This document shows, in pieces, positions 36,121 through 48,258 of a stretch of DNA of 64,000 nt. Position 1 is the stretch's first letter. Every line of letters begins with the position of its first letter. The DNA comes from Diploscapter coronatus (Eukaryota; Nematoda; Chromadorea; Rhabditida; Rhabditidae). The stretch covers positions 26,869,201 through 26,933,200 of the forward strand of contig OZ038422.1 of assembly GCA_964036155.1 (NCBI GenBank). The letters are read 5' to 3'. Both the position numbers and the translations under genes were made by a program. The notes under the pieces were generated by a model. That model did no database searches. It saw only the letters and a program-made list of their open reading frames with translations, and was not told the DNA's origin.

Positions 36121-39100
36121 TCATCCTTCCGCAAGCGGCTGCTCGATTACTTCGATTGAACCGGAAAGGCCATTCAGACACTTACTGTAGAGGGAATAAT
36201 ACCTGAAAACTTAAAGTTAGTGAAAGAGAAAGAAGAAGAAATGTGATATACCCGAGACGGTAATTGCCTGGAGGAACATTGTAGAATTCGCAGACATAGT
36301 AGAAGTGATCCTGCACAGTCTGGCTCTGACAAGTCATCACATACGTCCATTTGAGTGCTGTCGTGCAGTCATCGATTGTCGACTGCAATTCAACAAACTT
36401 CTTGTGATAAATAGACTTCGCAAACACAATGTGCGCTAATCTTTCTTGCCCACTTTAATTTTGAATTCAAGAAAAGCTATCGAATTTACTCTTTTCTGCC
36501 GTTATTTTATCGGGGACTGAAATTATCACTCCGCAATCGATGAGAATTACCTAGACTACAAGTGAATCATAAAAAACAACCTATATTTTTGGTGCACAAG
36601 GAAGTATAAAAAGAAAAAAAAAACTGATTCAAGCAAATTTGATGCAGCGTGGTAAGGTCGCACGCCAAATGAGCAACGAGAGTAATGACGAATAAAAAAT
36701 TCGAGCGATTCAAACAGTCAAATAATGTGTGCAAATTAAAAGGCAAAATGCGTACTCGCATATCGAGTTAGTTTTCGCCTAATTTTTAGGTAAAAGTGGG
36801 CCCGAAATTTTTCAATCCCCCAATCACTTAAGTTACATCAAGATCTACTCGTTAGTAAGTTCTCTTTACTCAAAATAGTGTCATGAAAAATGTGTTTGCG
36901 GAGCCTAACTGTAGAGAAATGGATTGGCTTACAGGGAAGAGCCCAACCCAGTCCATGTAGCTACCCCTCTTGGCCCAGTAATTGTTGCGATGCTGGAATC
37001 GGCAGATGAGCGGCACTGTGGAATACCAGGGGGGAATGTGCTCGAACACTGTGTCCCACTGAATCGTTGGGGCTGGCACAAACTACAAACGAGATTGAAC
37101 GAGGGAGATAAAGAAAGGTCTTACTTTGAGAAGGAGAAGAGCCTGCACAGGCAGGTGGTCGCTGCTCAGCACGTTAGCATTCGATTCGTAGGCCAGTGGA
37201 GTGACGTGCTCACTTTTGTACAAAACTCTATCGCACCACGAGGGCGTCCGCTTCAGATCGTAATTTGTTGAGCCAATGCACAATCTGAAGAGGGAAGATA
37301 AAAATGATGATTTGGTTTATATTGTCTCATGTTTATTAACAATATAGTCCGTTTCATAATTATGGATACCCCCTCGATTTATGGGTTTTGGTAATTTCCA
37401 ACATTCAAGAACATTGAAAACCGATATAGAAACAATTACATGGACTAAATATTCACATTCAAGAAAAAAATTTCCCATGCTCGTTGTTTACAATGTATAA
37501 TTTCGCTCGAGACGTTGTTTCAGATGTTTCATAATTATGGATACCCTTTTTATTTTAATTAGTCTGACGCCATAGAGCAAACTAATCCGACTCAAAATTT
37601 ACACAATTATTCCATCATATATCCTCCTAATATCTACCAAGTTTCATCCCGATCCGATCTTGTATAAGGATTTTACGATTTTTTTCCGAGAGCTGTCCTT
37701 AACTATAGAAAATGGCAGTTTTGTATGGGATTTGTAAGAAACATCTTCGAAAAAAATTCACTACTCACCAAAAGTTTGACAAACCATAAAACTAATAATA
37801 TGACATGATAATATCACTATTCTACTTTCAAAATATCATATTGATTTTCTTTGAAAAAATTCTACAAGAAGCGTAGCACAACATTTTCTAAAATACCTTA
37901 AATTTGCCTTATTTTCCATAGTTAAGGAGATGTTGTCTTTTCGAACCGACTGTACTTTCCAAATAGGTACGTGAAAAATATGAATGGAGGCTTAAAAGCT
38001 GTGCAGCAATAAGTTCTCGTAGATCTATGTGAACTTATATGAGTATCATTTTATTCTCCTGAGTAATGAATTTTTTTCGAAGATGTTTCTTACAAATCCC
38101 ATACAAAACTGCCATTTTCTATAGTTAAGGACAGCTCTCGGAAAAAAATCGTAAAATCCTTATACAAGATCGGATCGGGATGAAACTTGGTAGATATTAG
38201 GAGGATATATGATGGAATAATTGTGTAAATTTTGAGTCGGATTAGTTTGCTCTATGGCGTCAGACTAATTAAAATAAAAAGGGTATCCATAATTATGAAA
38301 CATCTGAAACAACGTCTCGAGCGAAATTATACATTGTAAACAACGAGCATGGGAAATTTTTTTCTTGAATGTGAATATTTAGTCCATGTAATTGTTTCTA
38401 TATCGGTTTTCAATGTTCTTGAATGTTGGAAATTACCAAAACCCATAAATCGAGGGGGTATCCATAATTATGAAACGGACTATAGGTATATATAGAATCA
38501 GAGCACGTGAAAAGGGAAGAAAGAAACAGAAACTGAGAACCGTAATCCTGAATAGATTTAAAAAAAATTATTATCATTTCCATTAGCATCTAATTACGGT
38601 ATATTGATGCCATTTTAGTTTCGTGCAAATGTGGTGTACAGGCTAATCATGTTATTTCCGATTGCTAATGAACATGATATTGTAATTTAATTTAAAAAAA
38701 AAAAAAAACCTGTAAGTTGGCCGAAATTTAATCTCAGGCTCTTTGTAATTTGAAAATGCCTTCTTCTCTGTTTGAGCTCGTCTCAATTGTTCGTGTGTGT
38801 CTGAAAACATGAATTCTTTATTTTCATTTCAAAGAATTTCCGGTCCCTTGTATTTATCACTCTGTTGTAAATATCGGTTCTTCAAAATAACTGCAAGCCA
38901 TACAAGGCTAGAAGATATGACAAGGTAAGCTCATCTTTTCCAGATAAATCTATTTGCTATTCTGATAATTCCGAGAACATACCGCTCCTTACTCCTACCC
39001 TATCCTTATATGGTTTGCACTCATTTTACAAACAGAGTGATGATTACAATAGGGGTGATGAATCTCTCGTCATCAAAAATAGGGTGAGGGCTATATAGAA

Positions 39101-40011
39101 CGATAAATACAAGGAGTCCGAATTTCTTACCCAAAACACTATAAGTTTGTTCTTTGCCGATCAACTCCTCCATTTCTTGTGGCTCCTTCTCCACTCGGAA
39201 ATTCAGATCTCCAAACCAGAAGGCAGCCCTCACAGACTTGTCCTCGGGAAACGAGCATTCGTGGTTGCTGGCGAATTGGGCGAGCCGTCGTTCGTAGGCG
39301 ATCACATCGTGCACGAAATGGGAATCCACGAACACGATCGAGTGAATACCCTGCAAGACCATGCATCTCTTTTTTCCACTCACAAGGGAACCTCCCCAAG
39401 TGCTGAATTGAATCTCACGTTAAGATCCACTTAGTTTTGATGGGGAATTAGATTCAACACTTAGAAGATTCCCTTATCAACGGAAAAGATTTACGTTCAA
39501 CTGAATCCGCACTCCAATCGAGCCCTTGTGCCCTGTCAATCCGCCCATCGTATTCTTCGCGAATCGGAAGTCGACTTTTCTTATCTGCAATATTTATTTT
39601 CGATTTCGAAATCTCTGAGTCTTACCATTCCAAGTAGGTTCCTCTTGATCCAAACAGCGATCGTGTTTGTGGCCTGGAAAGTGTTGGTGAGAAGGACCAT
39701 TCCAGCCTTGGCAGTCATCCAGTCGACCATCAGTCTGTGCCAAGTCAGAGGCACGCCACCCATCGTCTCTGCATGCGCCACTTCCTGCATCCCTACCGCG
39801 ACCACCTGCGGCTTGTGTCTGAGCACGTCAGCCAGCAGCGCATCGACTGCCTCCTCTGTGCCCTTCTGCATGCCTATATTGTACGTGATGATCAGCACCT
39901 TCCAATCCATCCTTCTGCCTTTTGTCTGAATGAATGGCAATGTTGCAAATCTAGTTGGAATGTTAGTAAGGTTGAGACCTGAGGTGTTTCAACTCTGTTC
40001 ATCATCATCAT
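36121..40011 (-). CDS. INPP5K: inositol polyphosphate 5-phosphatase with C-terminal SKICH domain (INPP5K-like)
   Basis: Recognised exons: 39979-40011, 39626-39925, 39495-39584, 39131-39350, 38710-38800, 37125-37284, 36933-37082, 36252-36435 and 36121-36202. Catalytic motifs: LIITYNIGMQ, VVAVGMQEV, GHKGSIGVR, FVDSHFVHD, FWFGDLNFR, RTPSWCDRVL and SSDHLPVQAL, the Mg-dependent 5-phosphatase set. The last exons form a SKICH domain (WDTVFEHIPP, MDWVGLFP, HFYYVCEFYNVPPGNYRLGYY) as in INPP5K/SKIP and INPP5J. It removes the 5-phosphate from PI(4,5)P2/PI(3,4,5)P3; C. elegans CIL-1 is a related enzyme. Odd: exon 36933-37082 ends in phase 0, but exon 36252-36435 needs phase 1, so a small exon of 3n+1 nt in 36436-36932 is missing from the model or the gene is broken there. 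The large intron 37285-38709 holds a Tc1-like element. Confidence 0.85.
37345..38482. mobile_element. Tc1/mariner-type non-autonomous element with 420-bp terminal inverted repeats
   Basis: The TA-flanked ends GTCCGTTTCATAATTATGG and CCATAATTATGAAACGGAC are perfect inverted copies. Pairing continues with few mismatches for about 420 bp (to about 37768 and from about 38060). The 290-bp centre is unique. TA target duplication and GGATACCC subterminal words fit Tc1/mariner. No transposase is encoded. It is inserted in an intron of the INPP5K-like gene. Confidence 0.92.
38893..39018. repeat. 126-bp inverted-repeat element in INPP5K-like intron
   Basis: GCAAGCCATACAAGGCTAG pairs with CCTTATATGGTTTGC; it lies in intron 38801-39130. 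Confidence 0.55.
39383..39475. repeat. short hairpin element in INPP5K-like intron
   Basis: CAAGGGAACCTCCCCAAGTG...TGAATCTCACG pairs imperfectly with TTAGATTCAACACTTAGAAG...TTCCCTTATC. It fills most of intron 39351-39494. Confidence 0.55.
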
Positions 40012-40345
40012 AAAACTGGAGATGCTCATCAAAATGATTTATTCCACGAAACATTTCATCTGACGAATAAAATCAACACCAGAGACGAAATCAAATCAAA
40101 TAAGTTCAGGTATACAAATTGTTGTGGTTGAGTGTGGAAGAGGGAGAAAAGGGAGTTGAATGATTGTGTTGCATGCAGAGACAGAGGCAGGTAGATTCTG
40201 AATGAAAATCAAGGAGAAAAGAAGCTGCTGCAACTCTTCAAATGAATGCTCAAACCCGGAGCTGTAATGTCAAATAATAAAGAGAAGAAGATAAAAGGAA
40301 CTATTGAAAGAGGACTAGCAACAAAACGAATTGAAAGAATTCGGA

Positions 40346-40712
40346 TAGAGAGCGCAAGCAGGTCCACGAGAACCATGTTCTGTCATTATATTTTATTCGC
40401 GAAGGTATATTCTGGGGTAACTAAGATATTTGACAAAAATCAGATAAATTTAAATTTTGAACGAAAGAATTGGCATTTTCCAAGCGCCAAAATGAACACG
40501 TTTTCGCAAACTTCAAACTGCTTGAAGGCTTTGCAGAGGAAAATTATGCCGATTTTTTGCACAGAGCCGTCTCAGAAGGTTTATCGTCGATCTAGACTAG
40601 GTTTCTCAAGATATTAGATCTCTGAAAGGGACTTGCTTCCCCTTTTAGGGTTCCTTAGCTATAATTTTTGCTACATGTCGCGCATTTGCAGAAGGGCGGA
40701 GCTTGCGCCCTA
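40346..40712. mobile_element. 367-bp MITE (TAGAGAGCGC family), second copy
   Basis: The ends TAGAGAGCGCAAGC and GCTTGCGCCCTA match the element nested at 33618-33985 in sequence and length. It lies in the 1.0-kb gap between the INPP5K-like start (40011) and the MATH-BTB stop (41034). No exon was recognised in that gap. Confidence 0.75.
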
Positions 40713-41033
40713 AATTCGGGGTAAAAATTCTTATCAAAAGATGAAGGGATTCAAAATAAAACAACAACAAGGTAAAATAAAATTACAAAAACAGATTGGA
40801 ATAACATTTTTGGAATAAAAAGAAAGAGAAAGAAACTAACCGGTTCCGACTCATTCTACTGCAAATTATTATCGGATAGGAAAATGAAAGTGCAATGCAG
40901 AAGAGCTGTACAAAGGCATTGCTCTGACGCAGCTCTATCCAGTTGAGTGATAAAGACGAAATAGAAGAAATGAACTTGCCCGTTTGACGAATTAATGAAG
41001 AATTGTACGAAGGAAGTGATGTGGGAAGAGAAC

Positions 41034-43188
41034 TCATTTGGGAGGAGCTCTGCGAGCACGTTTCCTGACTGGAGAGGCACGACTGTGGGACTGCGAGAAG
41101 AGACCCGAGGAGCCGGGCAGGTCGCCTGAGGAACCCTCTGAAGAGGAGCTGCGGTGCGAGTCGTCACGACCCAGCACTACTTCCTCCAGCAATTCGGTCA
41201 CTAGGCCTTGACGGTCCTGCAAACAACAACACTGCTTGTCTGGTCAAGAAAATGATAATAACTGACCTTCTTGAGAACCTTCCATTCAGGAGTGCCGATG
41301 ATGACTTTGTCGTGCAGAGACAGGTAGCGAGTAACTGCTTGTTTCAAGTAGCTGGCCGAGTACGTGTCCGCAAACACAGCAATGCTCGTGATGTTCTTGA
41401 GCGTGATCGTGTTCGCAATCAGCCTCTCGCAGCAGTCCTTCAGGGCTAGCACTTCGTATTTGTCGGCTGAAAATTCAAAATCGTTCTTAATTTCTTCCAA
41501 TCTCCTTACCAATGGCCAGAATCTCCTCGATGATTCCCCCGTTGCTCGTCTCCAAGGCATCAGTTCCACCCGTATACATGAACTCCACTAAGGCACGCAC
41601 CTGAAAGAGTCCGTTTTCTATTGAGTTCAAGCATGCTGCTACTTACAGCTTCATATTTGAAGTCTGAAATGTCGATGATTCCATTCTGGGCCTCGATCAT
41701 GGTGTCGTTGTTGAACATGGAACGGAACACAGGCGAATGCTGCCCGAGGATGCAGCGGTGCGCTTTGATTTGCTTCGCCCCGACCTGCAAATTGCATTCT
41801 TGCAGAGGAAGCTCACAGAGAAATGACGGATGCGAATACACTGCTACCAAGAATGAATACTTTCTTAATGTATTAGAGATATATGATGGGAAAGCAGAAT
41901 TGGTACTCTAGCCTTCCGAGGAGCTTCAGTTTTTTCTCGGTCCTCCCAAAATCTTTCTATTCTTCATGCTCTCTAGCTTCTCGTTGACCAAATGTATGAT
42001 GCCGGAAAAGGCGTCTCCTCCCATGAGTGTGGTGTAGTGGATAGCGGAGTTCGATTTGATTACTATCCCGAAAGGGCGCAGAAGAAGCATGAAAAATTGA
42101 ACCCTTCTGGGGGAAGGCTAGGGTAGTAATAATGCACTCGCAACCAGAAATGGCCGACCTTGATGACGCAGTCAGTGAAGAGTTCCGAGTCGAGCATCCT
42201 CTTGTTGTTCTCGCGAATGTTAGTCTCGATCTTCGTCTCCTCGTCCTCCATGGTGGCGTCCTCGTCATCTGCAGGCTCCACGGAAATCCTCACTCCAGGA
42301 GAGAAGTACTCCACTTCGCAAATCAACATCAGCGAGCCGTCCATGCGCAAGGCCGTCGTCATCTTCTCGCGAGACACCTGCAAATCATCAAATCGGTCAT
42401 TCATTCTTTTGCAACTGGCTTCATCTAAAAGACACCAACTATTTTGCCTCCAGAGGTGAGCAAGATTTACCCGTTTTCCCGTTTCAGAAAATCGAATTTT
42501 GTTCACCCCTGTTCTCTAACCAAAAGAGTTGGAGAATTTTTTTTACAAATTGTGGTTATCCCCGCTAGTGAATTTTACGAGAAGACTCTGCGGCTTAGAG
42601 AACAGACCTGGAATTTGCCTCTGCCCTGCTGATTGGTGAAGTCTTTGGTGTCCCTGCAGACGCTCACGCGAGTTCCATTCGCATCGAGGGCGTAGATTTG
42701 AAATTCAGTCATTATCGGCTCCTCGCCTCTCTGCAAGCATGATTGAATAATTCGCTTTCCTCGTGGCAAATCCCACCTGCAATCCGACTTGTCTGAGGAA
42801 GAAGGAGACATTGTTTGTGTCCTCGTCTCGCTTCCCGTTCGGATAGACATGCAGCTCCCAGCAGACAGTGGGTGCCTGAGGCACTCCGAACTGTCGCGAG
42901 ATTAGATTTTGTCCGTTTTTGAACAGCTTCATCAGCTTCTCGAACTGGTCGATCTTCCACTCGAGCTTGGTGCTGAGTGCTGTGACTTTGGTGGCCTGTT
43001 TGCTGACGACCTCGAGTTTGCGAGGTTGGGGGGAGGTCGCATCGTCAGCTGCAATGGAGATGCTGTGAGTGGAGAGAGAAATTATCTAGTGGCTTACATC
43101 TGAGTGACAGGGCTCGGTTGACTGGAGAGGGCGCCTGATTGCCTGCGGCTCCCTGCACAGAAGAAGGGCCTGCTCGGGAGGGATTCAT
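41034..43188 (-). CDS. MATH-BTB protein, SPOP/MEL-26-like CUL3 substrate adaptor
   Basis: Eight exons: 43098-43188, 42777-43048, 42608-42730, 42159-42377, 41647-41784, 41510-41600, 41267-41466 and 41034-41216; 438 aa, phases consistent. After a basic Ser/Pro-rich N-terminus the MATH domain covers about residues 50-205 (LEWKIDQFEKLMKLF, TVCWELHVYPNGK, DGSLMLICEVEYF). The BTB domain follows (LFTDCVIKVGAKQIKAHR, HSPVFRSMF, YEAVRALVEFMYTG), then a three-helix CUL3-binding/BACK region (DKYEVLALKDCCERLI, TSIAVFADTYSASYLKQ, WKVLKK). The C-terminus is Ser-rich with a nuclear-localisation-like PVRKRARRAPPK, comparable to the RKR tail of SPOP. Such proteins bring MATH-bound substrates to CUL3 ubiquitin ligase; C. 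elegans MEL-26 degrades katanin after meiosis. An acidic insert (PADDEDATMEDEE) sits between MATH and BTB. Confidence 0.9.
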
Positions 43189-44896
43189 TCTGCTGCCCAG
43201 ATTGAATGGCTGGCTGACTGATCGAAGTGCACACAAGTCTGAGTGACGAGTTGCCTGAAATGCAAGGAATCGTTATCAGAAAAGGTAATCGAAAATCGCG
43301 AGGCGAGTGGAGAAAACTGACGAAATGCAGAGGGAGGAGAAACGAAGAGAAAAGATTCCTGTTCGTGTTGCAGCAAATGGACGAAATTATCGATTTCCGA
43401 TAGAATCGAAGTTTGTGACTGTGCCTGTCTGTGCAGATAAGGCAAAGACGTGACTGATTCAGTGATTCCAATGACGAACACAGAAAATGGAGAGGGGGAA
43501 TGAGGATGAAAAACTGACATTAAGGCAGGAAAGGGAGAAAAAAGAATGAAAGAGAGTGAGAGAGAGAAATAGAGACAAAACAGCTGGCTAGACACGCAGA
43601 CACAACACCGCCTCTGCAATAGGTCCGCATTGCTGAGCGCATCATTTCAAACGTTCTGCATTGACGACTCTGAATCTCACATTCTCGACACTGCTAATAT
43701 TATGATTTTGAAAGATTCGGAATCATTTGCCCAAAAATTGACTCTTTCATGATCTCTAAAAATTCATCAACTTTCATTCCAGATTATTCGCAAATTTATG
43801 TGTTTATATAATTTTTGATCGGGTCATTTTCGTGTCAGTTACCGTATTTTTCGTTACGGATCTCATTTATGCCATCCTTCTCTTCATGCAAGATTTTTGC
43901 TCATTTTTCTTTGAAAATTTTCACTAGGTAGAAATGCAAATAAATTTATTGTTTGTGTAGAAAAAAAAACTAGGAATCTGATTTTGGAACGTCAAAATCT
44001 GAATTGAAGATTTTTGAAAAAAAAAAACTATTTTATTGCAGAAAAACGATTCCAAATCTACACATCAGAGCAAATGGTGGTTTGGTTTTTTTCAGTCTTT
44101 CTCTCGAATAATACAATGGAGAGATGACGTACTTTCTCGGCATCTTTATCCATTATTGATTGTGACCTCACTCTCTTGATTTTCCCTAGCTCTCCACTTC
44201 TTATATTTTCGAGAACTGAATGCCATAAAATCTATTCCTCTAACTTCAAAAACCCCATTAACTCGAACTATCTTATATTAACTATTATACATAATTTATA
44301 ATATAAATTGATCTATTTTATAATATATTAACTGAAATCGGAAACTCATTTTCGCTGGCATACTCGTTCTCGTTTTGTTTCGCGTTTATCTTTATGTTTC
44401 TTCGTTAAAAATTTCATTTTGATAATAGACACGACCTATTTTCTGTTAATTTCTGGATTTCTCTCGTTCATTTCCAAATGACTGCAAATTTTAACTTACA
44501 ATTAGGGATAGCCAGCTATTTTTCAAAACTGACCCCATCGTGCTGGTTTACTCATGGATGGACAGGTCATTGGGCCCTGCATCCAGTTCCGAAGAAAAAC
44601 ATTCAAGAAATTATTTTTTAAAATTGAAACACGAACATTATGCCTCTCGTTCTCCCTCTCTTTTCCTGCCAATGGCGTTATTTTTCTCTGCATTCTCCTA
44701 TTGGTTCCTTCTATATCTCGCTGATTATCCTTATCTCAGTTAGGGGTCCTAGGATTTTCTGATTTTTTCACCAAAGTTAAATAAGAATATTTGAAGTGTC
44801 AAGATGGAGAATGAGAATTGTCTATTGATTTTGCATAATTCCGACTTCGAAATTTTCAAAATAGCGATTCCGGTCAGCCCTGGAAATATTTAGGCG

Positions 44897-47800
44897 ATGT
44901 TCGATAAATTGCCTACGGACATTTGTCTACATATTTTGCCACGTGTCCGCTATTCAGACACGCTGACATTGTTCGAAGCGTGTCCGCGTTTCTCGGACCT
45001 CGCTAGACAGCACAAGAAGCTACGATGCGGAAATACAGTCGAATATTTGCAATTATCACTCGATATGAATGAGGTACTCTCCATTATTCCCAAAATTAGG
45101 CTTGCAATTGAGATACCATGAGACGGGCTCAATAAAATTATTTTTGCTTCAATAAACAATAAAATATTCAATATTTTAGTCCTATCTTGATGGCGAAATG
45201 GAGGTTACTATGTACGAAGAGAATTATTTTGATGCTTCACGCCATAGGATTTCCCTTTCATTCACTTCAAAAAGGTTAGAGATTAGGGCTCGTACTAATT
45301 CGCAGCTCAGTTCAACTAAATTTTCTCGCTCATGTAACTCTCTCATAAGTTCACGTAAGCTGAATTAGTACGGACCCAGGCGTTTTCGCAGAATGGGGAC
45401 CGGAATTCCGACCCTTCTGATATTATTGATCGCTATCATATATAGGATTTGTATGTATTTTTCGTGAAATATCGTCAAATGCGTCAATCTGGAAAATGCA
45501 TGACATACAAGGCATTAAGGCATGCGAAATAATATTGAGAAAAAAACCTTACCCTAATCCTAATCTCAACCCTAACCCATTACTACTTCGTATGTCTTAA
45601 TTTCTTGATTTTAGACTACGGGAAGAGAGCAATCTGGTCGGTGACTATACAAATGTTGATGTGGCTGATACGCTTCCGGAGAAAGAATCAGACAAATTTT
45701 ATAATGCTTTTAGCAAATGTAAGAGAACATACTTTCTTTTATTCCCAAAGTTGTGCTTGATACGGAGATACCCTCCGACTACGTCCCTTTTTCCGCCGTC
45801 ACCTGCGCGCTCTCTTCCTATATGAATCAATAGAAGGGACGCAGACGATGATGAGAAAAAAAGGGGCGTGATCGCGAGGGTCTCTCAATGGTAAACCTAA
45901 TTTCGGGAATAATGAAAAATATTACAGATATATTGAAGCATAGAAATATAGTATTGGACAATCAAGCTAAACGAATTGCTAAGAAATTTAAATGGAAGCG
46001 ACAATACTATTGCGGAAATCGACGTTATTTCCGCAAGTGGATCATGGACTTATTTGGCTCGATATTTCAAAATTCTACAGTTCTCTACTTTGACATTGCA
46101 AGTTACTCAAGTATATACTGTAAACAAGTGGTAGGCCGGAAGTTCCGGTGTCTGTCTTTTCCCCTGCGTTTCTACTGTGTATTAATTCGATCTTTTCTTG
46201 CTTATTCTGCTCGTCAGACTATAGACCACTGATATACCGTATTATTTCAATGGTAACACTCGTTTTACCCTGGCATTTCGTCTTAGTCCTCCAAGACGAA
46301 ATTGGGGAAAACGAAAGTTGCCAGAGCGTGTTCATACTTCTGCTCACGCTGCTCACAGCTCACGTAAGCACGCGTGCAGCGTGAGCAGAAGTATGAACGC
46401 GCCTTCATTTCTCATTTAGGATATAAAGAACAGTAAAGTTATGAATCAACTGGCTAGAACGATCTTAATGAAAAATATACGCATAACGACGAAATTATGT
46501 CGTTTTAAGGACGAGCATTCGATAAACAGTTGCTTTGAATGCTCGCCTATTTTTCTGACTGAAGGTAATTTTGATTAATTGGCCTATATTAAAGTTTACT
46601 ATTAAATTTAAATATTAATAAAAACAACCTTAATGTGCATAACTTGGCAATTCGGAAACATCGTAGCATCGCGACATACGAAATAGCATGGAGAAAGGAA
46701 AAGAAATTTCCGGGAGATAGGTCGCAGAGGAAAATTTTTGTATGACAGAATAGGTCGCAACGTCGAAAATTAGCATTATTGATTGGTTAGAGATACAAAA
46801 TTCTTAAGAAAATATATAGGGGCAAGTCGCACTTAGGTCGGACGATCGTCCTCCCTAGGTATGTTTCGCGTGTCCCGATGTCACGGTGTTTTCGAATAGT
46901 CCCATATATTCTAGGTTCACTTTATTTGGAATTCAATTGTGCAGCAATACCGTTCGATATTCTGTGCTCAAATAATTCTGAAGATACAGTAAGGATCATT
47001 TTCGATCGTGCTTATAAATGATTCATTTGCATATGGGCAATCTGGATTCTATCGCGACTTCGTACGAAATAGTGAATGACAGATCAGGAGAAAGACAACC
47101 TGGATAAGTAGCGACGTGAAGAAGTAGCGCTCTTTTCTTGGAAAAGTAAGGGTGTTTTCGGTCGTTACTTTTTCAAGGAAATGTCGCTATCTCGCTATTT
47201 ATCAAGTTAACCAATGAGAGAAAATCTTGTCAGTACTATTTCGTGCCATGTCGCGATAAATCCAAATTGCCTGCATATATTAAGGAAATCGTACTAAATC
47301 TTTATAACGTCATTCCTTGGTCGGAAATTATACGATTACCAGCAAAACGATTTGTTTGTAGAGAAAAAATCACCTCTAATATAAATGGACTTAATTTGGA
47401 TGCAATTGCCAGTTTTATCGATGTAAGTATTTGTTTTATTAGAGCGCGTTCATACTTGTGTTCACACTGCTCACAACTCACGTGACCAAAAGTATGAACG
47501 TGCCCCTATTGACGTGAATATAACTTAGGTTATTGGTCATGTGCATGGAAAAGTGGGCGTTTCCTTCTTTTCTACCATGCGTCTTCAAGAGGAGAGAGAA
47601 TGATAGATGAGAGATGCAAGCTGTAGAAGAGAAAAAGCGATTTGCAAAAGAGACCGTGTAACGGGTCCAATAACCATTTATTCTCGCATTAGCAATATAT
47701 ATAACCCCCATAAATTAGTGCATAATCATCTAGTTATATATGAAATGTAAATATATTAATGCACAATTTAAAGATGTATTACTTTTAAGCAGCATGCACA

Positions 47801-48020
47801 TAGCAGAATAAACCAAAATAAAAATTTGATCTCTGAATAGGAAATTTATTACTTTAAATTTCAGACTATGATTGAACAGGATAAGAAAATCTGGCACTGG
47901 AGCTTTAGTATATACAATGATGAAATTCTAAACAAACACGAATGTTGGCAATTGCTTATGAGAATTTTATCGAAATTACCGGAACGAAAATTCGAATTAT
48001 TTCCAATTGAGAAAAAGTAA
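44897..48020 (+). CDS. F-box protein, left copy
   Basis: Eight exons: 44897-45073, 45180-45274, 45615-45718, 45928-46097, 46420-46564, 46945-46988, 47234-47422 and 47865-48020; 359 aa, all phases consistent. Residues 1-45 are an F-box (LPTDICLHILPRVRYSDTLT, CPRFSDLARQHKKL), the SKP1-binding motif of SCF ubiquitin ligases. The rest (Lys/Tyr/Trp-rich, e.g. KKFKWKRQYYCGNRRYF, IEQDKKIWHWSFSIYNDEI) matches no domain I can name; length and layout resemble the large, fast-evolving nematode F-box families. Exon 4 is ended at a GC donor (ATT|GCAAGT) because the right copy has ATT|GTAAGT at that place; a GTGGTA donor at 46128 is the alternative. Introns contain several small palindromes (45291-45378, 45745-45916, 46325-46405). 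Substrate unknown. Confidence 0.78.
45291..45378. repeat. hairpin element (GGGCTCGTACTAATTC ends) in F-box intron
   Basis: GGGCTCGTACTAATTCGCAGC pairs with GCTGAATTAGTACGGACCC. The counterpart in the right arm lies at about 52974-53068. Confidence 0.7.
46323..46405. repeat. short palindromic element (GCGTTCATACTTCTGCTCACGCTG)
   Basis: AGCGTGTTCATACTTCTGCTCACGCTG is followed, after a short loop, by its inverted copy ending GTATGAACGCGCCT. Related hairpins recur at about 47445-47505, 50865-50930 and 51973-52053, so this is a small repeat family. Confidence 0.7.
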
Positions 48021-48172
48021 TTTACATTTTACCAATTTAGCCAGTACCAAATACCAAATGAAGCGACAATTCCCTTATCTTTTGCTTTTATTCACGCAAC
48101 ACAAGAATGGGAGTACTGTAAATCGATGTTCGTTCTTAGTCCTTTCGATTTCCCTTCGTTTACTAGATCCAG

Positions 48173-48258
48173 ACCTAGGGAGCATCTTCGTAAGACGAAA
48201 AAATATATAGGGGATAGGTCGCACAGACATTCTGACGAGCGTCCTCCCTAGGTCTGAC
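48173..48258. mobile_element. 86-bp minimal MITE of the CAGACCTAGG family
   Basis: The ends CAGACCTAGGGAG and CTCCCTAGGTCTG enclose the shared subterminal text ATATAGGGGATAGGTCGCA. The right-arm counterpart is at about 50120-50197. Confidence 0.75.

Noticed and set aside
42020..42075. tRNA or tRNA-derived SINE (TGGTGTAGTGGATAGC followed by GTTCGATTT)
   Set aside because: A-box-like and B-box-like words are too close together and no cloverleaf can be drawn.
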